A stretch of 8,297 nucleotides of DNA from an uncultured Lachnospiraceae bacterium (GTDB taxonomy: Bacteria > Bacillota > Clostridia > Lachnospirales > Lachnospiraceae), in the NCBI GenBank assembly GCA_946183625.1, contig CAMHCL010000070.1:1-8297 (forward strand), in the 5' to 3' direction. Below are positions 1 through 4,920 of the stretch, one piece after another. The first letter of the stretch is position 1, and each line of letters starts with the position of its first letter. The notes below the pieces were generated by a model, which saw only the letters and a list, made by a program, of their open reading frames with translations, had not been told where the DNA came from and did not search any database. A program made the position numbers and the translations under genes.

Positions 1-53
1 AGAGCATTCGGCTGTTAACCGAAGGGTTGTTGGTTCGAGCCCAACTCGGGGAG
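1..53 (+). tRNA. tRNA-Asn (anticodon GTT), 5' end cut off by the window
   Basis: This is the 3' two-thirds of a tRNA. The anticodon stem pairs 7-11 with 19-23 around a seven-base loop (12-18) whose anticodon GTT lies at 14-16, which reads Asn codons. The T stem pairs 29-33 with 41-45 around loop 34-40 (TTCGAGC). The 3' acceptor strand is 46-52 and the discriminator base is G53, as expected for tRNA-Asn. The sequence after it is CTA, so CCA is not encoded and must be added by nucleotidyltransferase. The D arm is mostly, and the 5' acceptor strand wholly, outside the window. It is probably co-transcribed with tRNA-Cys downstream, as no terminator with a T-run separates them. Confidence 0.93.
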
Positions 54-56
54 CTA

Positions 57-196
57 GGCCACGGTGCTCTGCACCGTGGTCACGAGCGAAAGCGAAGTGA
101 TGTGCGACTGCGAAGCAGCGCCAAGACATGCGAAGCATGGCTTGCATTACCTGCGAAGCAGGGAATGACACCCAAAACACCACGGGATTGCCCGTG
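57..196 (+). repeat. Tandem array of six hairpins in the tRNA-Asn/tRNA-Cys spacer
   Basis: Nearly every base of this spacer can be placed in one of six consecutive hairpins. A: 59-67 pairs with 71-79 (9 bp, loop TCT), extendable to 57-81. B: 80-83 (TCAC) with 97-100 (GTGA), a G/A-rich internal loop, then GC-GAAA-GC at 86-93. C: 104-106 with 119-121, bulged A107, then CTGC-GAA-GCAG at 108-118. D: 122-125 with 141-144, A126 opposite G140, then CATGC-GAA-GCATG at 127-139. E: 145-148 with 164-167, A149 opposite G163, then CCTGC-GAA-GCAGG at 150-162. F: 181-186 with 191-196 (CACGGG/CCCGTG, loop ATTG). The cores GCGAAGC (three times) and GCGAAAGC (once) are known as unusually stable DNA mini-hairpins. 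The arm sequences differ between units, so this is not a simple tandem duplication. The function is unknown: it may be a spacer-RNA structure, a palindromic mobile element, or a DNA-level structure. Confidence 0.85.
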
Positions 197-205
197 ACAT
201 AATCA

Positions 206-276
206 GGCGTCTTAGCCAAGTGGTAAGGCGTGGGACTGCAACTCCCTGATCATCAGTTCGAATCTGATAGACGCCT
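206..276 (+). tRNA. tRNA-Cys (anticodon GCA)
   Basis: A complete 71-base cloverleaf can be folded. Acceptor strands 206-212 (GGCGTCT) and 269-275 (AGACGCC) pair perfectly. The D stem GCC/GGC lies at 215-217 and 227-229. The anticodon stem is 231-235 with 243-247 (its outermost pair is a T-T mismatch), and the anticodon GCA is at 238-240. The T stem pairs 252-256 with 264-268 around TTCGAAT. The discriminator is T276 (U73), the identity base of tRNA-Cys. CCA is not encoded. It is the last tRNA of the cluster, since a strong terminator begins three bases later. Confidence 0.96.
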
Positions 277-278
277 CT

Positions 279-310
279 AAAAAGGTTTGGAATCATCCAA
301 ACCTTTTTTG
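279..310 (+). terminator. Rho-independent terminator of the tRNA cluster
   Basis: The stem pairs 279-290 (AAAAAGGTTTGG) with 297-308, a perfect 12-bp stem with a six-base loop (AATCAT). The descending arm ends in a run of six T (304-309). Its position directly behind tRNA-Cys marks the end of the tRNA transcript. Confidence 0.93.
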
Positions 311-327
311 TTAATAAGAAACTTCCA

Positions 328-356
328 TTGCACCCATTTTTCATTCATGTTAAAAT
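328..356 (+). promoter_or_regulatory. Sigma-70/SigA-type promoter for the small membrane protein pair
   Basis: A -35 box TTGCAC (328-333) is separated by exactly 17 bases from a -10 box TAAAAT (351-356). A TG pair one base upstream of the -10 box (348-349) makes an extended -10. The expected start of transcription is near 362-364, giving a leader of about 45 bases before the ATG at 409. It lies between the tRNA terminator and the first membrane gene, where a promoter is needed. Confidence 0.72.
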
Positions 357-358
357 CA

Positions 359-372
359 AACTGTTAACTGTT
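359..372 (+). promoter_or_regulatory. Tandem 7-base repeat at the predicted transcription start; possible operator
   Basis: AACTGTT occurs twice head to tail (359-365 and 366-372), with a GTTAAC palindrome at the junction. It begins two bases after the -10 box and covers the expected +1. A repressor or activator site is possible from the position alone. No known regulator motif is recognised, and a short AT-rich repeat can arise by chance. Confidence 0.3.
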
Positions 373-408
373 ATATACGTTTTTAGTGTTTTTGGGAGGT
401 AGTTGCAT

Positions 409-810
409 ATGGCATGTTTTATCGTTCCAGCAGCCGAAGCAATTGTTACTACTGTTGTCACAAAAGTAGTTAAGAATAAAGAGAAGAAAGCATTAGAAAG
501 CACAGAGCATGTAACTGTAGAAGAGGGCAAGATCCCATTCTCAAAGAAGCTCAGCTGGCTTAATTATATGCTTTGGGGTGGCTCAGGACTTCTTGCATTT
601 GAGCATGTATGGCATGGCGAGGTTGTTCCTTGGTTCCCATTCCTTACAGCTATGAATAGTCCAGAGAGTACTTTGGATATGTTACGTGAGATGGCAAGTC
701 ATGGAACTCTTATGGCAGGCCTTGTTACTGCTGTATGGATTGGAATGGTTGCAGTTTCCACAGTTCTTTCAACTAAGAAAGAGCATGCAAAAGAGGAGGT
801 AACAGAATGA
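409..810 (+). CDS. Small membrane protein, unrecognised family (133 aa)
   Basis: I do not recognise this protein and give no function. The chosen start is ATG 409, eight bases after a strong GGGAGGT (394-400); a TTG at 403 in the same frame is too close to that site. The protein opens with a hydrophobic stretch (residues 1-21, beginning MACFIVPAAEAIVTTV), followed by a charged Lys/Glu region (22-47). Two likely membrane segments follow, about 48-66 and 97-121, and the C-terminus is charged. The end of the first segment carries E65, H66 and H69 (motif EHVWH), and H98 begins the second, so a metal or cofactor ligand role is conceivable but unproven. It overlaps the next gene by four bases (ATGA), which implies translational coupling and a likely complex. 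It lies one small terminator upstream of the lar operon. Confidence 0.85.
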   Translation: MACFIVPAAEAIVTTVVTKVVKNKEKKALESTEHVTVEEGKIPFSKKLSWLNYMLWGGSGLLAFEHVWHGEVVPWFPFLTAMNSPESTLDMLREMASHGTLMAGLVTAVWIGMVAVSTVLSTKKEHAKEEVTE

Positions 811-1124
811 CATTACTTATCACTATTTTTGCTGCAATTACTACGACCATCATATGGTATGTGAATGCATCAAAAGATAAGATGATGCTTGGAATCCTTC
901 CACTTATGTTCTGGGGTGCGTCCCTGATGTGGATGATAGATGCTGTGTTCGAATTTGTAGAGGATCCAAAAGGTTTTTTTGCACCTGCGGGAGTGGATAT
1001 GATAAATGATGCTTTTCTCGGATTTTCTGTAGTAGCACTTGGACTTATCATATGGCTTGTAGTACTGCTTATAAAGGATCCACAGGGAGTTGTTAGAGCA
1101 AAGCTGACAGGCAAGAGAAGTTAG
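807..1124 (+). CDS. Small membrane protein, partner of the preceding gene (105 aa)
   Basis: The family is not recognised. The start ATG 807 overlaps the stop of the previous gene and has a strong GAGGAGGT (793-800) six bases upstream. The protein is almost entirely hydrophobic, with three likely membrane helices at about residues 1-19, 27-47 and 67-90, and a short basic C-terminus ending KLTGKRS, which suggests that end is cytoplasmic. Between helices two and three lies a short loop with an acidic stretch (FEFVEDPKGFF). There is no catalytic motif. The strict overlap with the preceding two-segment protein suggests a hetero-oligomeric membrane complex, such as a small transporter, channel or sensor module; this is inference from gene arrangement only. 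A hairpin terminator follows eight bases after the stop. Confidence 0.82.
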   Translation: MTLLITIFAAITTTIIWYVNASKDKMMLGILPLMFWGASLMWMIDAVFEFVEDPKGFFAPAGVDMINDAFLGFSVVALGLIIWLVVLLIKDPQGVVRAKLTGKRS

Positions 1125-1131
1125 ATTAAAT

Positions 1132-1169
1132 GCGGTTCCACTGTTTTTCAGGGGAACCGCTTTCATTTT
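1132..1169 (+). terminator. Hairpin terminator or attenuator between the membrane pair and larB
   Basis: The outer stem pairs GCGGTTCC (1132-1139) with GGAACCGC (1153-1160), with A1140 opposite G1152. Inside it, CTG (1141-1143) can pair with CAG (1149-1151) around a T5 loop. It is followed by an interrupted T-run (TTTCATTTT, 1161-1169). I see no convincing promoter between it and larB at 1188, so larB may depend on partial read-through or on a promoter inside the preceding gene. Confidence 0.75.
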
Positions 1170-1187
1170 ATAGGGCAGGGGAATTAA

Positions 1188-1943
1188 ATGAAATCAAAAA
1201 CGAAGGAAATATTAGAAGCTGTAAGTAAGGGTGAAATGTCAGTGGACGACGCTTTGCTTCAGATCAAGACAGAACCATTTGTAGATATAGATTATGCAAA
1301 GGTTGATACCCATAGAAAACACAGACAGGGTATGCCCGAAGTGATCTACGGGGCAGGAAAGACTCCGGAGCAGATAGTTGGTATCGTAAAAGCAATGCAG
1401 GATAGCGGTGAAGAGCAGATCCTCATCACCAGATTATCTGCAGAGCGAGCCGAGATATTGAAGCAGAGTATAGATATAAAATATTTCGAGGAAGCTCGAA
1501 TTGGATTCCTTGGGGAGGCACCTAAGGCTGATGGAATAGGCAAAATCGTGGTTGCCACCGGAGGAACAAGTGACATTCCGGTTGCAGAGGAAGCAGCTGT
1601 GACTGCAGAATGCTTCGGAAATGAGGTAGTAAGACTATACGACGTGGGAGTAGCAGGCATACACAGGCTCATGTCTCACAAGGAAGAGATAATGAGCGCT
1701 TCAGTGATCATAGCCATCGCAGGAATGGAAGGCGCCCTTGCTAGTGTGATTGGCGGTCTTGCAGATGCACCGGTTATTGCAGTTCCAACCAGCGTAGGTT
1801 ACGGGGCGTCTTTTGAAGGATTATCAGCGCTCCTTTCAATGCTGAATTCCTGTGCCAGTGGAGTCTCAGTTGTTAATATAGACAACGGCTTCGGAGCAGG
1901 TTATCTGGCAAGTATGATAAATCATATGGAGGTAAAAGCATGA
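1188..1943 (+). CDS. larB: LarB, pyridinium-3,5-biscarboxylic acid mononucleotide synthase (251 aa)
   Basis: LarB starts nickel-pincer nucleotide cofactor synthesis: it carboxylates the pyridinium ring of nicotinic acid adenine dinucleotide at C5 and cleaves the phosphoanhydride, releasing AMP and the biscarboxylated mononucleotide. It is a soluble cytoplasmic enzyme. The length and layout fit the family. The N-terminal part (about 1-115) has the RQGMPEVIYGAGKTPEQI segment, and the C-terminal part (about 117-245) is the PurE-like domain, with ATGGTSDIPVAEEA (123-136), PTSVGYGASF (200-209) and C222 in LNSCASGV. The last matches the cysteine that forms a covalent substrate adduct in Lactobacillus plantarum LarB (Cys221). 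The start ATG 1188 has AGGGG six bases upstream. The stop overlaps the larC start by four bases (ATGA, 1940-1943), so the two are translationally coupled. Confidence 0.96.
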   Translation: MKSKTKEILEAVSKGEMSVDDALLQIKTEPFVDIDYAKVDTHRKHRQGMPEVIYGAGKTPEQIVGIVKAMQDSGEEQILITRLSAERAEILKQSIDIKYFEEARIGFLGEAPKADGIGKIVVATGGTSDIPVAEEAAVTAECFGNEVVRLYDVGVAGIHRLMSHKEEIMSASVIIAIAGMEGALASVIGGLADAPVIAVPTSVGYGASFEGLSALLSMLNSCASGVSVVNIDNGFGAGYLASMINHMEVKA

Positions 1944-3220
1944 GAACTTTGTATATAGATTGTGGCATGGGTGCAGCAGGAGATATGCTGACAGCCAGCC
2001 TTATAGAGCTTCTGCCCGACAGAGAAGCATTTGTAGAGAGACTTAACAACATGGGAATCCCAGGTGTTACATATATATTAGAACCATCTGTAAAATGTGG
2101 CATTACCGGCTCACATATGCGTGTCGTTGTAGATGGAGTCGAGGAAGGTGACGATCATCATCATGAGCACCACCACGACTACGACGATCATGATCATCAT
2201 CACGATCATGACCACGACCATCACCACGATCACGGTGATCACGACCATGATCATGGCCCCCACCATCACCACAGCTCCATGCACAGTATAGAGCACATAG
2301 TAAAAAACCACATGAATGTATCCGATAAGGTTAGAGCAGATATCCTTGCTGTATACAGCCTCATCGCTGAGGCAGAGAGTCAGGTTCATGGAGTTCCGGT
2401 TACAGATATACATTTCCACGAAGTTGGAACCAAGGATGCCATAGCTGATGTGGCTGCAGTTTCCATGCTTATGGAAGAACTAAATCCTGACGAGGTTATC
2501 GCTTCTCCTGTACATGTAGGTAGTGGTCAGGTGGAGTGCGCCCATGGAATCCTTCCAGTTCCGGCACCGGCAACAGCACTAATATTAAATAACATTCCTA
2601 TATATAGTGGAAATATAAGAGGCGAACTCTGTACTCCGACAGGTGCAGCCCTTCTAAAGCATTTCGTTACCAGGTTTGGTGATATGCCAATAATGAAACT
2701 TGAGAAGATCGGCTACGGAATGGGCAAAAAGGATTTCGAAGCTGCCAACTGCGTAAGGACTATGATTGGCGAGACCGAATCCGGCAGCGATATGATAATA
2801 GAACTATCATGTAATGTGGACGATATGACGGGTGAAGATATCGGCTTTGCTATGGAGAAGCTTATGGAAGGCGGAGCCCGTGACGTATTCACTACACCGA
2901 TAGGCATGAAGAAGTCCAGGCCGGGAATCCTGCTCAGTGTCATGTGCAGCCCGGACAAGAAGGAAGATATCATAGAGCTAATATTTAGACATACCACCAC
3001 CATTGGGGTTCGTGAGAAGACCTACCAGAGACATATTCTGGATAGAAAGGAAGAAACTATAGAGACTTCTTACGGCTCAGTCCGTGTTAAAACCAGCACC
3101 GGCTATGGTGTTACCCGAAAGAAGTTAGAATATGAGGACCTGGCAAGGATTGCGAAGGAAGAAGACCTCAGCATAGAGGAAGTAAGAGATAAAATATGGA
3201 CGAATTACATGAAAAATTAA
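1940..3220 (+). CDS. larC: LarC, nickel chelatase of the pincer cofactor, single uninterrupted ORF (426 aa)
   Basis: LarC inserts Ni2+ into pyridinium-3,5-bisthiocarboxylic acid mononucleotide in a CTP-hydrolysing reaction, the last step of cofactor synthesis. GGAGGT (1928-1933) lies six bases before the ATG. Family landmarks are the N-terminal IDCGMGAAGDML (6-17), HFHEVGTKDAIADV (158-171), PVPAPATA (206-213), GELCTPTGAALL (228-239) and the C-terminal domain from about 285 on, with CNVDDMTGEDIG (291-302) and GMKKSRPG (322-329). Residues 71-111 form a His/Asp tract with 23 histidines, in line with the His-rich region known in this family and probably able to bind nickel. In L. plantarum the protein is produced as LarC1/LarC2 through a programmed frameshift; here both halves are in one frame. 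The 3' end overlaps larE by 25 bases. Confidence 0.95.
   Translation: MRTLYIDCGMGAAGDMLTASLIELLPDREAFVERLNNMGIPGVTYILEPSVKCGITGSHMRVVVDGVEEGDDHHHEHHHDYDDHDHHHDHDHDHHHDHGDHDHDHGPHHHHSSMHSIEHIVKNHMNVSDKVRADILAVYSLIAEAESQVHGVPVTDIHFHEVGTKDAIADVAAVSMLMEELNPDEVIASPVHVGSGQVECAHGILPVPAPATALILNNIPIYSGNIRGELCTPTGAALLKHFVTRFGDMPIMKLEKIGYGMGKKDFEAANCVRTMIGETESGSDMIIELSCNVDDMTGEDIGFAMEKLMEGGARDVFTTPIGMKKSRPGILLSVMCSPDKKEDIIELIFRHTTTIGVREKTYQRHILDRKEETIETSYGSVRVKTSTGYGVTRKKLEYEDLARIAKEEDLSIEEVRDKIWTNYMKN
2150..2272 (+). repeat. Low-complexity CAY/GAY tract encoding the LarC His/Asp loop
   Basis: This stretch consists largely of CAT, CAC, GAT and GAC codons in imperfect hexamer order and encodes residues 71-111 of LarC. 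It contains seven GATC tetranucleotides. Synonymous codons are mixed rather than identical, so it is an old or selected tract and not a fresh expansion, although slippage could still change its length in steps of whole codons. Confidence 0.85.
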
Positions 3221-3981
3221 AAGCACTAAAGGAAAACCTTGAAGAGATGGGCAGAGTCGCAGTGGCCTTCTCCTATGGCGTCGACTCTACATTTCTCCTT
3301 AAGACCGCGCATGAAGTGCTGGGGGATAATGCCATTGCCATTACCGCAAGATCTGTGGTGCTTCCGAAGATCGAAGCAGAGGAAGGCACCGAGTTCTGTC
3401 AGTCCGAAGGTATCAGGCAGTTGATGGTAGATTACGACATATTAGCAGATAAAACTGTAAGGACCAATCCCATCGACCGTTGCTACTATTGTAAGAGAAG
3501 GCTGATGGAAAGCTTTTTGAAACTGGCAGAGTCTGAGGGATTTACGATTCTTATCGAAGGCTCAAACCTGGATGATGAAAGTGATTACAGACCTGGAATG
3601 AAAGCACTTAAGGAACTTGGAGTACTCAGCCCGCTTAAGGAAGCCGGGCTTACCAAGCAGGATATAAGACTTCTATCTAAAGAGATGGATCTGCCGACCT
3701 GGGATAAACCTTCTATGGCATGTCTCGCAACCCGAATTCCTTATGACGAGGAGTTAACTATAGAGAAGCTTAATAAGATAGAGCTGGCAGAAAACATTTT
3801 ACAGAAATACGGATTTGGTTGGAGGAGAGTCCGGATGCATGGCAATCTGGCCAGGATAGAGCTTGGGAAAAAAGAAATACCGAAAATGCTGAATCCGGAA
3901 ATAGCGGAGGCAGTAGCATATGAAATAAAAGAACTTGGTTTTGAATTTGTTACACTAGACTTAAAAGGAAGGAATCTATAG
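3196..3981 (+). CDS. larE: LarE, ATP-dependent sulfur transferase of the nickel-pincer pathway (261 aa)
   Basis: LarE activates the carboxylates of the LarB product by adenylation and replaces oxygen with sulfur, giving the bisthiocarboxylate that LarC metallates. The N-terminal PP-loop at 26-31 reads SYGVDS rather than the usual SGGxDS. The cysteines C96 and C99 (RCYYCKRR) and C176 (KPSMACLATRIPY) are all present. C176 corresponds to the sacrificial cysteine of L. plantarum LarE, and the three-cysteine pattern is that of LarE proteins reported to carry a [4Fe-4S] cluster, so this one may be catalytic rather than sacrificial (inference). Length is normal. The start ATG 3196 lies inside larC (25-base overlap), with a GAGGAAG 12 bases upstream, and translational coupling is likely. 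The metallophosphoesterase gene begins 11 bases after the stop. Confidence 0.94.
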   Translation: MDELHEKLKALKENLEEMGRVAVAFSYGVDSTFLLKTAHEVLGDNAIAITARSVVLPKIEAEEGTEFCQSEGIRQLMVDYDILADKTVRTNPIDRCYYCKRRLMESFLKLAESEGFTILIEGSNLDDESDYRPGMKALKELGVLSPLKEAGLTKQDIRLLSKEMDLPTWDKPSMACLATRIPYDEELTIEKLNKIELAENILQKYGFGWRRVRMHGNLARIELGKKEIPKMLNPEIAEAVAYEIKELGFEFVTLDLKGRNL

Positions 3982-3992
3982 AAACTAACCTG

Positions 3993-4811
3993 ATGAAAAC
4001 GATTCAGAAAAGAAAATTTATTGGTGTATTAGTATTTTTTATGTTATGGACTATTGGTTCATCTGTCCCCGTAACTGAGAGGATATCGCTGGATATGCTC
4101 GAAGGAGAATCATCGAAGGTAAAAATAGTCCTCATTTCAGACTTGCATTCCTGTTACTACGGTGTTGATCAGAATGAGATTATCAGAAAGGTTGATAGAG
4201 AGAAGCCGGATATTGTGGCACTCAGCGGAGATTTTTTTGATGACAAAATTGGTGATAAGAATGCCAAGAAGACTGCAGAGCTTCTTGTAAAGAAATACCC
4301 GGTTTACTATGTTACCGGAAATCATGAATACTGGAGCGGACGCGAGGAGGAAATGAAATCTTATATGAGAAGTATAGGAGTTCATGTTCTGGAGGGCGAC
4401 TGCGAGACCGTGACTATAAATGGAACAGTTGTTGATATATGTGGAGTAGATGATCCGGCATATATGACTGTTAAGGAGTGGACGGACCAGCTTGACAGAG
4501 CTGCAGCAGCAACTGATGATTCACATTTTAAACTTCTGATAAGCCATCGCCCTGAGAGAGCGTCGACTTATGAGAAATATGATTTCGACCTTATACTTAC
4601 AGGTCATGCCCATGCCGGCCAGATAAGAATTCCTTTTCTTAACAAAGGTATTTTTGCTCCGGATCAGGGACTCAACCCTGAATATGTAAGTGGAATATAC
4701 GACCTGTCAAATGGAAGTAAAATGGAGGTCAGTCGTGGACTGGCTCGTGAAAGCACGCCTGCACCACGATTTTTCAACAATCCTGAAATAGTGAGCCTGG
4801 AAGTGCATTAA
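3993..4811 (+). CDS. Membrane-anchored metallophosphoesterase, YkuE-like (272 aa)
   Basis: This is a calcineurin-like phosphoesterase with a full set of two-metal ligands: D50 and H52 (ISDLH), D80 (SGDFFD), N110 and H111 (GNHE), H185 (ISHRP), and H205 and H207 (GHAHAG). A single hydrophobic segment at about residues 9-25, preceded by Lys/Arg, looks like an uncleaved signal anchor, which puts the catalytic domain outside the membrane. The substrate is unknown; relatives of this kind act on phospholipid or other phosphodiesters. The gene follows larE by 11 bases and is probably in the same transcript, but its start (ATG 3993) has no well-spaced ribosome binding site: AAGGAAGGA ends 19 bases upstream, inside larE. 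Its expression may therefore rely on re-initiation. The likely external location argues against a direct part in cytoplasmic cofactor synthesis. Confidence 0.9.
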   Translation: MKTIQKRKFIGVLVFFMLWTIGSSVPVTERISLDMLEGESSKVKIVLISDLHSCYYGVDQNEIIRKVDREKPDIVALSGDFFDDKIGDKNAKKTAELLVKKYPVYYVTGNHEYWSGREEEMKSYMRSIGVHVLEGDCETVTINGTVVDICGVDDPAYMTVKEWTDQLDRAAAATDDSHFKLLISHRPERASTYEKYDFDLILTGHAHAGQIRIPFLNKGIFAPDQGLNPEYVSGIYDLSNGSKMEVSRGLARESTPAPRFFNNPEIVSLEVH

Positions 4812-4823
4812 TGCATTCCAAGA

Positions 4824-4920
4824 TTCTTCAGAAATTCTTAATAATTATAATCTTTTATGTTAATAAAAGTATTTTATGATATGTTTCAATAAAACGTTTT
4901 ATAAACAGGTGGAGGAAAAT
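4824..4920 (+). promoter_or_regulatory. AT-rich leader of the two-component operon, possible promoter
   Basis: The 109-base gap after the phosphoesterase gene is strongly AT-rich. TATAAT at 4846-4851 is a perfect -10 hexamer, but the best -35 candidate 16-17 bases upstream (around 4823-4829, ATTCTTC) is poor. The ribosome binding site AGGTGGAGG (4907-4915), five bases before ATG 4921, decides the start of the response regulator. No convincing terminator is visible in this gap, so read-through from the lar transcript is possible. Confidence 0.35.

Noticed and set aside
57..196. Hairpin array considered as a CRISPR array
   Set aside because: There are no identical direct repeats of 23-40 bases separated by unique spacers. 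The units are palindromes with differing arms and almost no spacing.
57..196. Hairpin array considered as a run of Rho-independent terminators
   Set aside because: None of the hairpins is followed by a T-run on the + strand, and the downstream tRNA-Cys would need read-through. The real terminator is at 279-310.
147..344. Minus-strand 65-codon open frame across the tRNA-Cys gene and the terminator
   Set aside because: It is antisense to a clear tRNA and a terminator hairpin, and its translation is a typical tRNA-shadow peptide. No ribosome binding site was noted.
403..408. TTG at 403 as start of the first membrane protein
   Set aside because: It lies two bases after the GGGAGGT ribosome binding site; ATG 409 has a normal eight-base spacing.
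1125..1187. Separate promoter for larB in the intergenic gap
   Set aside because: The 63-base gap is mostly taken up by the hairpin and the ribosome binding site. No -35/-10 pair with acceptable spacing was found there or in the last part of the preceding gene.
2111..2419. Minus-strand open frame rich in Val and Met opposite the LarC His tract
   Set aside because: It is a by-product of the CAY/GAY codon run read in antisense; larC is clearly the real gene.
3239..3424. Plus-strand 61-codon frame inside larE
   Set aside because: It lies entirely within the well-supported larE frame and has no features of its own.
4804..4815. Perfect 12-base palindrome TGCATTAATGCA over the stop of the phosphoesterase gene
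   Set aside because: It has no loop and no T-run, so it is not a terminator. A single AT-rich palindrome spanning a stop codon can easily be chance; no regulator motif is recognised.
4876..4920. Upstream ATG 4876 as start of the response regulator
   Set aside because: It has no ribosome binding site and adds 15 residues before the conserved first strand of the receiver domain. ATG 4921 has a strong site and the expected N-terminus.
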